A DNA stretch of 7,498 bases, taken from NCBI GenBank assembly GCA_014361085.1, contig JACIWG010000034.1:1-7498 (forward strand). The letters are read 5' to 3'. Each line of letters begins with the position of its first letter. The stretch's first letter is position 1. The notes beneath the pieces are model-generated. The model saw only the letters and a list, made by a program, of their open reading frames with translations, was not told the origin of the DNA and did no database searches. Source of the stretch: Nitrososphaeria archaeon. Its GTDB lineage: Archaea > Thermoproteota > Nitrososphaeria > JACIWG01. Positions 1-4,951 of this stretch are shown here, one piece after another. Both the position numbers and the translations under genes were made by a program.

Positions 1-901
1 ATAATAGAACATAGTTTATTTTGTCTCTATTTTTTAAAACAAAATCCCATTCTCTTTGATAAAGTCTTTTGCCAAAATTTTTATCAAACACCATATAACC
101 TGCTCTTGAACCTGCTTTATACAAGAAACTATCATCATATCTTGGTATTATTGAAACAAACCCATCTGGGTTGATTACTGGATTACCCATATAATTTTGT
201 ACGTCAACATTTTTATATTCGTCTAATGCATCTAAACCCTTCCAAAAGAATATATCCACGTTAGACTGATGTCCAACAATTTTAGAGTTAAACCTTTCAT
301 CTTGAGGCGGGTTTAGAGGATTAAAGAACAGTAATAGGGGCTTGTTATTAACTTTCAAAATAAAGCAATCATATAGACTATAATAGTTTTCATAAACGTA
401 ATTATAGACTTGACTATAATTCATATTAGAAGAAAATGGTTCAACCATAAGAACAACCTTAAAAGGCAATCCATTACCGTCTACATATTTGAAAATGTTT
501 TTTGTAGCATTATCAATTGCATAATAGAGTTTATTAATTTGTGTGGGATTACTAAAGTTTGTTGTACCCCAGCCCCACCAAGAAATAACAATAAAGTTTA
601 TTCCAGCCTCCTTCATTTTATCAAACTGCCATTTTAACGTATCATTGTCCATGGAACTGTAAAAGCCGACCAACGGCATATCCTTGGCAACACCATAATT
701 GCTATCATTCCAGTGAGATGTCAAATTTCCTCCTGTCCAAGTCGAAGATGTGGAATTAAATCCATACCAAGGATAATAGAATACTCCAACATTAACCTTC
801 TTTTGCGAAAATACACTAAAATTCTGATAAAATGATGGAGTTAAGACTATTGTTGCTAAAACAACAAATATTTTTATTTTCGTCTTTAAATTATATTTCA
901 T
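1..901 (-). CDS. GH99-like secreted glycoside hydrolase, N-terminal 300 residues (cut by window edge)
   Basis: The minus-strand frame from the ATG at 901 stays open to base 1, giving 300 residues with no stop, so the 3' end lies outside the window. Residues 1-32 have a basic start (MKYNLKTKIK) and a hydrophobic stretch, consistent with a signal peptide or membrane anchor. Next come YYPWYG (42-47), SHW (62-64), PLVGFYSS (76-83) and AGINFIVISWWGWG (99-112), then VLMVEPF (150-156). This order matches the GH99/GH71-like (endo-mannosidase, WbsX-type) TIM-barrel family, which acts on alpha-linked glycans or polysaccharides. The usual catalytic NEWHEG-type motif lies near the C-terminus and would follow the last visible residues (INYVLL), just outside the window. 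The start has no Shine-Dalgarno sequence but sits about 26 bases from a TATA box, so the mRNA is probably leaderless. It is separated from the coat genes by a terminator, so it could be a host gene or a viral glycan-degrading accessory. The fold is fairly sure; the substrate is unknown. Confidence 0.75.
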   Translation of the reverse strand, partial: MKYNLKTKIKIFVVLATIVLTPSFYQNFSVFSQKKVNVGVFYYPWYGFNSTSSTWTGGNLTSHWNDSNYGVAKDMPLVGFYSSMDNDTLKWQFDKMKEAGINFIVISWWGWGTTNFSNPTQINKLYYAIDNATKNIFKYVDGNGLPFKVVLMVEPFSSNMNYSQVYNYVYENYYSLYDCFILKVNNKPLLLFFNPLNPPQDERFNSKIVGHQSNVDIFFWKGLDALDEYKNVDVQNYMGNPVINPDGFVSIIPRYDDSFLYKAGSRAGYMVFDKNFGKRLYQREWDFVLKNRDKINYVLL

Positions 902-920
902 CAAACATCATAACATAAAG

Positions 921-931
921 CAATATATAAG
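921..931 (-). promoter_or_regulatory. TATA box for the GH99-like gene
   Basis: On the minus strand this reads CTTATATATTG. Its centre is about 26 bases upstream of the ATG at 901, the usual archaeal TATA-to-start-site distance, which would put transcription start at or next to the start codon. No ribosome binding site precedes that ATG, which agrees with a leaderless transcript. The site lies just past the terminator of the upstream genes, so this gene appears to have its own promoter. Confidence 0.55.
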
Positions 932-934
932 TTT

Positions 935-970
935 AAAAAAATAGGGAAAAGGGCTTTTTAAAAGCCCTTT
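935..970 (-). terminator. Hairpin plus T-run terminator of the coat / 240-residue protein genes
   Basis: Bases 948-970 form a perfect inverted repeat, AAAGGGCTTTT and AAAAGCCCTTT around one central base. On the minus strand it is followed, after six bases, by a run of seven Ts (935-941). The hairpin includes the final Lys-Gly-Phe codons and the TAA stop (958-960) of the 240-residue protein. T-runs are the core archaeal termination signal; the hairpin may add mRNA 3'-end protection. Confidence 0.75.
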
Positions 971-1680
971 AAAATTTTAACTACTGCCATTAAAGCACCT
1001 GCCAAAACAATAAGAGGTATTAGTGTAGTCAAAAGATCTGTTGCATAAAAAGTTGTGGTTGGTGTGCCAAGTAAAACAGTAACATAGCCTGCTTTAACTG
1101 GTGTTGGTGTTTCATCACTCCACACACCGATATGGGTAACATTCCAATTTGGTGTAAGTGTTAAGCCATTAACCAATCTTGTAACTTCCTTGTTTCCATC
1201 AAACACGCTAATTGTAAGTTTATCGCCAACCCAGAAGACTTTGATAGTATTTTGTGCTTTAACACTTGAAGTTGAACCTTCTCCTAAAACATTTTCTGTT
1301 CCCTGATATAATACAACTTCATTATTTTCTGAAGAATTTGTTAAGTAATAAATAATTGGGACAGAACCATCAGCACTTACCTTTATCCTTATCCTTGAAA
1401 AGCCAGTTGAAGATTGATATGAACCAGAAGGTTGAGTTGTTAAATCGTTTTTTGGATTATTTAAAATGTCTATGTAAATTTTGCTTGTTGAAAGGTTATA
1501 TTGCAAGTTTGGTTGAATGCTTACCTCCCAGTTTGGTGCTAATGGCTTGTCTAATGTGAAAAGGGTTGGAGTATTTGAATTAAATTTTGTGCCATTAACC
1601 AGAATTGATGTTGCACCATAGCATACGGGGACAAGTAGCAAAAATAGTAGTGCTGCTAATGTTAGGTGTTTGATATTCAT
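958..1680 (-). CDS. Secreted, C-terminally anchored protein; putative minor coat / receptor-binding protein
   Basis: A 240-residue protein with a clear signal peptide (MNIKHLTLAALLFLLLVPVCYG, cleavage near residue 22). Residues 25-205 are rich in beta strands and in Asn, Ser and Thr; the stretch containing IKVFWVGDKLTISVFDGN recalls jelly-roll or LamG-like lectin sandwiches, but I cannot assign a family. A hydrophobic helix fills residues 214-237 and ends in Lys-Gly-Phe. This tail resembles the C-terminus of the 39-residue coat-like protein encoded just upstream (PLIVLAGALMAVVKILKGF against PLLVVLAVLKMITNMFKGF), which suggests that it packs into the same helical array or membrane site. AGGTGA lies seven bases before the ATG, supporting this start. 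It is the second gene of a two-gene unit, 25 bases after the coat-like gene, and ends in a terminator. Protein existence is near certain; the minor-coat role is inference. It could instead be a host-surface adhesin. Confidence 0.8.
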   Translation of the reverse strand: MNIKHLTLAALLFLLLVPVCYGATSILVNGTKFNSNTPTLFTLDKPLAPNWEVSIQPNLQYNLSTSKIYIDILNNPKNDLTTQPSGSYQSSTGFSRIRIKVSADGSVPIIYYLTNSSENNEVVLYQGTENVLGEGSTSSVKAQNTIKVFWVGDKLTISVFDGNKEVTRLVNGLTLTPNWNVTHIGVWSDETPTPVKAGYVTVLLGTPTTTFYATDLLTTLIPLIVLAGALMAVVKILKGF

Positions 1681-1705
1681 TTGAACATCACCTGTTTTAG
1701 AGTGT

Positions 1706-1825
1706 TTAGCCTCCGAAGCCTTTGAACATATTAGTAATCATCTTAAGAACAGCAAGAACTACAAGTAGGGGTACTATTGCTATTACTATGTTTATTACAG
1801 GTGTCAAATCTATGTTTGAACTCAT
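1706..1825 (-). CDS. 39-residue single-helix protein, candidate major coat protein
   Basis: An ATG with AGGTGA four bases upstream opens a 39-residue frame ending at TAA. It reads MSSNIDLTPV as a short polar N-terminus with one acidic residue, then a hydrophobic helix (about residues 10-28, INIVIAIVPLLVVLAVL), then a basic C-terminus (KMITNMFKGFGG). This is the layout of filamentous-virus (inovirus) major coat proteins: acidic outside, hydrophobic middle, and basic end facing the DNA. It lacks a cleavable signal peptide, unlike the Ff coat protein; some inovirus coats are made without one. It is the first gene downstream of the divergent promoter, as expected for a highly made protein, and the following gene shares its C-terminal pattern. 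The alternative is a small accessory membrane protein. It is confidently a gene because of the ribosome binding site, spacing and context; the coat assignment is inference. Confidence 0.75.
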   Translation of the reverse strand: MSSNIDLTPVINIVIAIVPLLVVLAVLKMITNMFKGFGG

Positions 1826-1842
1826 ATTATCACCTGTGTCTA

Positions 1843-1855
1843 TACTATATTAGTA
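1843..1855. promoter_or_regulatory. 13-bp palindrome, putative operator 1 (TACTATATTAGTA)
   Basis: Reads TACTA-TAT-TAGTA, with perfect 5-bp arms around a TAT centre. It has the same architecture and nearly the same bases as the palindrome at 1876-1888. It lies between the TATA-like core and the coat gene, covering the likely start of the minus transcript, so a bound dimeric regulator would block coat gene transcription. Confidence 0.55.
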
Positions 1856-1857
1856 AA

Positions 1858-1866
1858 GTTTATAAG
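1858..1866. promoter_or_regulatory. Shared TATA-like core of the divergent promoter
   Basis: GTTTATAAG on the plus strand and CTTATAAAC on the minus strand, so it is TATA-like in both directions. Counting about 27 bases either way puts the plus start near 1889, almost at the ATG at 1893 (leaderless), and the minus start near 1835, leaving a short leader that keeps the coat gene's AGGTGA. It lies almost midway between the two palindromes. The box is a weak match to the methanogen consensus, so confidence is moderate. Confidence 0.5.
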
Positions 1867-1875
1867 TTTACCTAA

Positions 1876-1888
1876 TACCATATTGGTA
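1876..1888. promoter_or_regulatory. 13-bp palindrome, putative operator 2 (TACCATATTGGTA)
   Basis: Reads TACCA-TAT-TGGTA. It differs from operator 1 only by a matched pair of changes that keep the symmetry. The two centres are 33 bp apart, about three helical turns, so bound dimers would sit on the same DNA face. This copy ends four bases before the ATG of the plus-strand operon, over its likely transcription start. Confidence 0.55.
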
Positions 1889-1892
1889 ATGT

Positions 1893-2351
1893 ATGAGTGC
1901 TAAAAAGTTGGGTTGTTGGATAATAGTTTTTGAACGTTCAAGTGAAAGATATAGAAATCATTATATTGCTAAAAAACTTGTTACAACAGACGATTATAAA
2001 GCAGATGCTAGCTTGTTTGAAAAAATTTTTGGCTTCAGAGAAGTTAATGAAGGAATGTTCTTTTTAGGAAAGTTTATTTCAGCATTCAAGCAGTTGAAAG
2101 ACGAATATAAACTTGAACCAAGCAAACATTATATTAAAATTGCTAAAGCAGACGGTTATATTTTGCCTAAAATATTATTTCACAAGAATTTTAGGAAAGC
2201 AGTTGAACCCTTTGACATAACTATATTATCGTCTTTAGCCCCAATAGGTATTTTAGATAGTCCAACTGAATTTGCTATAGCCGTAGTGCTTAGTTTTTCC
2301 CTATGCCTCTTTGTTTACGCTTTATGGAAGGTGATAGACAAGTATGCGTAA
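1893..2351 (+). CDS. Tail-anchored protein of unknown function, first gene of the plus operon
   Basis: 152 residues. Residues 1-115 form a mixed, Lys/Phe/Tyr-rich soluble domain without a signal peptide; residues 126-146 are one hydrophobic helix (FAIAVVLSFSLCLFVYALW) followed by a short basic tail, VIDKYA. I recognise no family. A tail-anchored small protein beside surface proteins and an assembly ATPase could be a virion or assembly factor, but this is only context. The ATG has no ribosome binding site and lies about 30 bases past the shared TATA-like element, so leaderless translation is likely. Its 3' end carries the AAGGTGAT (2328-2335) for the next gene, and the two frames overlap by eight bases, so translation of the pair is probably coupled. 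Confidence 0.75.
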   Translation: MSAKKLGCWIIVFERSSERYRNHYIAKKLVTTDDYKADASLFEKIFGFREVNEGMFFLGKFISAFKQLKDEYKLEPSKHYIKIAKADGYILPKILFHKNFRKAVEPFDITILSSLAPIGILDSPTEFAIAVVLSFSLCLFVYALWKVIDKYA

Positions 2352-3807
2352 AAAACTTTCAACCGTATTTTTAATAATTATCCTAATTTTGCCTACTCTT
2401 AATGCTAATGCTTTAACTTCAACCTCTTTAACTTTGGAAAAATATGTTGGAGACACTTATGAAATTGGTAAAGAAATTCAATTTTCAGCAAGACTGTTGG
2501 ATAATAGCAGTAACTATATTGCCAATAAACCAGTAAACTTGTATTATAAAGTTGGTTCAACTGGAACATGGACTTATGTTGATACAAAATATACTGATGC
2601 AATAGGCTATGCTTCATTCTATTTTACTGCTGGAACTGTTGGCGCATACATTTTTAGGGCGAACTTTACTGGAGACGCCACTTATAGTTCATCAGTATCT
2701 AATGAGGTAAGCATAACTTTTGTTTTGCCTCAAACAACAACCACAACAATACCTTCATCTCCTTCAACTCAAGAAGGATGGGGTTCAGTTGAACCTTATG
2801 GGTTTACGGCAGAACTTGTTAATTATAGTGGTGATTGGTCTGCTTTAACCCCCTTAAATCTTATTGCTGTAACAAATGGTTCAGCAAGTTGGAAATATAA
2901 TGTTAATCCTTTAAGCCAATTTGATATTGTTGTCGGAGAATATGATGAATGGGATTATTTAGATTTCTATAAAGAGTATTGGTATAATTATACGGTTGAA
3001 GTTGATGGCTATGTTGTTCAGGATATAAAGCATTATGGTATAAGATGGATTGGGCTTTTTCCAAGTGCATGGTATGAGAGAACAATTAAAACTATTACAC
3101 CAAATGGCACAATATTTGATTTTGATGCAAAAGATAGTTTAGACGATCCATTGAGGCTTGTCTTCTATAAAGATGATAGAGGCTATTTGATTTTTGCTTG
3201 GACGCTTGAAGACATAAAGTCAAATGATTGGCAATTGGCAGTATTGCATAGTGGTCAGGCTACAGCATGGAAAATTGGGCAAGACTTTGATGTTACAATA
3301 AACCATTATCTTAAAGTTGGGCACAAAAACTATAAGAGAGTTGGTGCAAAAGTGGAGGTTAAGGCTTGCAGTATTTCAACAGCAACTTGTTCAGCCTATA
3401 CTCTATTACTTGCCCCTCAATCTTCAAGGGAACAGCCACCTCAACAAAGGTCAGTATATGATAATGTGCAAGCATTAGTTAGTGGATTTATAAGAAGTAT
3501 GCCGTCTTGGGTTGCAGGTGGTTTAAATGCTATTGGCTTAGGATGGCTTGTTGAGGCAACAGCATATTTTGGTGTTGCTTTTAAGATAATCTTTAATGTT
3601 ATTGTTTTAACCTTACCATATATTGGCTTAATCTTCTTTATCATAAACTTAAAGTATATTGCAACATTAGATTTTGCTGGGCTGTTTGAGTTTTATATGC
3701 AATTGTATCAGATTGCAGCAAACATTTTTGCTGCGATAACTAATGTTATCCAGTGGACTATTGATGGTATAAAGAGTTTGGCTGGAATATTATCAAAGGC
3801 AGGTTGA
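2344..3807 (+). CDS. Large surface protein with Ig-like domain and membrane C-terminus; putative adsorption protein
   Basis: 487 residues. Signal peptide 1-23 (MRKKLSTVFLIIILILPTLNANA). Residues 27-127 look like a Big_3/invasin-type Ig-like domain (GDTYEIGKEIQFSARLLD, then PVNLYYKVG, TDAIGYASFYFTAGTVGAY and FTGDATYSSSVS). A Thr/Ser/Pro linker (131-142) leads to a second, aromatic-rich extracellular domain of unknown family (about 145-355), with two close cysteines (342, 349) that could form a disulphide. After a Gln/Pro-rich hinge (359-369), residues about 400-437 are hydrophobic membrane segments and 440-487 an amphipathic helical tail. This plan, with exposed N-terminal binding domains, a flexible linker and a hydrophobic C-terminus, resembles pIII-type adsorption proteins of filamentous phages in layout only, not in sequence. 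AAGGTGAT sits eight bases before the ATG, inside the preceding gene. A host-type adhesin is the alternative. Confidence 0.8.
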   Translation: MRKKLSTVFLIIILILPTLNANALTSTSLTLEKYVGDTYEIGKEIQFSARLLDNSSNYIANKPVNLYYKVGSTGTWTYVDTKYTDAIGYASFYFTAGTVGAYIFRANFTGDATYSSSVSNEVSITFVLPQTTTTTIPSSPSTQEGWGSVEPYGFTAELVNYSGDWSALTPLNLIAVTNGSASWKYNVNPLSQFDIVVGEYDEWDYLDFYKEYWYNYTVEVDGYVVQDIKHYGIRWIGLFPSAWYERTIKTITPNGTIFDFDAKDSLDDPLRLVFYKDDRGYLIFAWTLEDIKSNDWQLAVLHSGQATAWKIGQDFDVTINHYLKVGHKNYKRVGAKVEVKACSISTATCSAYTLLLAPQSSREQPPQQRSVYDNVQALVSGFIRSMPSWVAGGLNAIGLGWLVEATAYFGVAFKIIFNVIVLTLPYIGLIFFIINLKYIATLDFAGLFEFYMQLYQIAANIFAAITNVIQWTIDGIKSLAGILSKAG

Positions 3808-3812
3808 TGATT

Positions 3813-4394
3813 ATGAAAAAGGTTACAGTCTTCTTAATTCAAGATGGGGTTTTGAAAAAAATTAAGGTTGAAGACTATGGCGATTTTATAGCCTACAAAC
3901 TTTACAAGAAAGATAATATTCCCACCTACCTTGCTTGGGCTAAAGGAAAGCCCTTGCTTTATCAGACTTCAAGGTTTGGAAAGCCTCAGTATACTTACAT
4001 TGTTTGTCCTGAGGTTGCATGGACTTTAACAACAAGTGATATTGTTCAGGCTATTAGAACAGGTAAACTTTCACAACATAATGTTTTGGAGCAAAATAAT
4101 CAAGGTTCCACTAACCAAAACCTTTCTGGAAAAGACGATTATAAAACTGATGATGGCGATACTTTCAATCCATCAACGTTGATGAATGACAAGAGTGTTG
4201 CAAAATGGTTTGGCAATATTGTGCGAAACCGTGAGGATGAGGCTTTAAGAAATGTTGTAACATCTGTTAAGGTTTCAAAATGGATTTATTTGTTGCTGTT
4301 GCTATTTGGTATAATGTTAGGTTTTCTATTACCTGCATTTTTTGGAGCATTCAGTGGTAGTGCTTCTCAACCTCCTCCAACTTATACACCTTAA
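3813..4394 (+). CDS. Tail-anchored protein of unknown function (193 residues)
   Basis: Starts are ambiguous: TTG 3804, ATG 3807 (overlapping the preceding TGA as TGATG) and ATG 3813. I prefer 3813 because AGGTT (3801-3805) then has normal spacing; 3807 would add only two residues. The N-terminal 90 residues look like a compact soluble fold (MKKVTVFLIQDGVLKKIKVE, with a CPEVAW motif at 65-70). A Gln/Asn/Asp-rich linker follows (93-125), then a charged segment, one membrane helix at about 156-178 (KWIYLLLLLFGIMLGFLLPA), and a Pro-rich tail ending in PPPTYTP. The N-terminus has no signal peptide, so the soluble domain is probably cytoplasmic. I recognise no family. It is translationally coupled to the surface protein before it. 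A virion-assembly partner of the downstream ATPase is plausible but not shown by the sequence. Confidence 0.75.
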   Translation: MKKVTVFLIQDGVLKKIKVEDYGDFIAYKLYKKDNIPTYLAWAKGKPLLYQTSRFGKPQYTYIVCPEVAWTLTTSDIVQAIRTGKLSQHNVLEQNNQGSTNQNLSGKDDYKTDDGDTFNPSTLMNDKSVAKWFGNIVRNREDEALRNVVTSVKVSKWIYLLLLLFGIMLGFLLPAFFGAFSGSASQPPPTYTP

Positions 4395-4406
4395 AGGGGA
4401 ATTAAA

Positions 4407-4787
4407 ATGAGCAAAGAAAACATTTTTGTTGAAATGAAGGATGTTGAAAAAAGTCTTGCCGAAAGCGTGGATAAACTCTCTTATGTTAATAGAGACAAGA
4501 TACAACAGTTTACTGACTTGACCTATACTGAAATAGCCAATTTTAGTTATTTGCTTCATAGGGCAAATAGGCTTAAGAATGTGAAAACTCCTTGGGGTAA
4601 AACTATTGTTGTCCACGAAAGCGAAAGCCCAATTGAAGAAACCATCAGGAATTACATGGAGTTGAAGGTTAGCATGAACAGGGCTTCAAGAAGTGAGGTT
4701 AGGAATGTTGCTCAAAGTTTTGGTGGTGCTATAGCAGAGGAAAGGAGAGGACTTTTGTCCAAAATTAGGGGTTGGTTAAGAATTTAA
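4407..4787 (+). CDS. Soluble, helix-rich protein of unknown function
   Basis: 126 residues with no signal peptide or membrane segment. It looks almost wholly alpha-helical and highly charged, with an amphipathic C-terminus (GLLSKIRGWLRI) that could touch a membrane or partner protein. AGGGGA lies just before the ATG, 12 bases after the previous stop, so it belongs to the same operon. Its end (AATTTAAGGAGGTGA) contains the strongest ribosome binding site in the window, serving the next small gene. I recognise no family. It could be a nucleic-acid-binding or scaffolding protein, but nothing visible decides this. Confidence 0.7.
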   Translation: MSKENIFVEMKDVEKSLAESVDKLSYVNRDKIQQFTDLTYTEIANFSYLLHRANRLKNVKTPWGKTIVVHESESPIEETIRNYMELKVSMNRASRSEVRNVAQSFGGAIAEERRGLLSKIRGWLRI

Positions 4788-4795
4788 GGAGGTGA
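4788..4795 (+). promoter_or_regulatory. Strong Shine-Dalgarno GGAGGTGA with no ATG downstream
   Basis: GGAGGTGA is an eight-base match to the anti-Shine-Dalgarno sequence, better than any other gene here, yet no ATG or GTG lies within reach. Five bases later comes ATT (4801), six bases later TTG (4802, another frame), and eleven bases later TTG (4807). It is the main reason for calling a small gene at 4801-4941. Confidence 0.8.
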
Positions 4796-4800
4796 AAAAT

Positions 4801-4941
4801 ATTGCCTTGTTGGAGAAAAAAAGGCAAAAAGAGAAAGAGGAAATAGACGATTATAAAGATTGTTCGATAGAAATAGTAAACCTAATGCTAATTTCTATAA
4901 TCGTCTTGATATACTTCTTTAGGTTTCTAAAGATGTTTTAG
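4801..4941 (+). CDS. Tiny membrane protein with a non-canonical start (up to 46 residues)
   Basis: The frame from ATT 4801 encodes a charged N-terminus (ALLEKKRQKEKEEIDDYKDC), then one membrane helix (VNLMLISIIVLIYFF) and a basic end, RFLKMF. It starts right after the strongest ribosome binding site and stops ten bases before the ATPase ATG. Three start models fit. ATT 4801 has ideal spacing but is a rare codon; TTG 4807 has long spacing. TTG 4802 has ideal spacing and begins MPCWRKK in another frame, joining this frame only by a -1 slip, or one extra A, in the A7 run at 4816-4822. Filamentous-phage assembly ATPases usually carry their own membrane segment, but the ATPase encoded next shows none, so this peptide could be its membrane partner (inference). 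Confidence 0.55.
   Translation: MALLEKKRQKEKEEIDDYKDCSIEIVNLMLISIIVLIYFFRFLKMF
4845..4906. repeat. 11-bp perfect inverted repeat inside the small membrane gene
   Basis: AGACGATTATA at 4845-4855 is matched by TATAATCGTCT at 4896-4906, 40 bases apart. Both arms belong to a longer family, AGACGATTATAA, with further copies at 1988, 4133 and 6346. The arms could form a long-looped hairpin in single-stranded DNA or RNA, or be paired protein sites. Confidence 0.6.
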
Positions 4942-4951
4942 GTGTTTAAAG

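Noticed and set aside
410..637. Plus-strand open frame of 75 codons
   Set aside because: It lies antisense to the GH99-like gene, whose motifs are clear; it has no ribosome binding site and an unlikely composition.
1356..1559. Plus-strand open frame of 67 codons
   Set aside because: Antisense shadow of the 240-residue surface protein gene.
2405..3644. Minus-strand open frames at 2405-2617, 2903-3085 and 3441-3644
   Set aside because: All lie within the 487-residue gene on the opposite strand, lack ribosome binding sites, and are rich in His/Gln/Tyr as antisense frames often are.
4329..4616. Minus-strand open frame of 95 codons
   Set aside because: Spans the junction of two well-supported plus-strand genes with good starts; no start signal of its own.
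4802..4846. 14-codon basic peptide (MPCWRKKGKKRKRK) as an independent gene
   Set aside because: Well placed after the ribosome binding site but very short; kept only as a start or frameshift variant of the small membrane gene.
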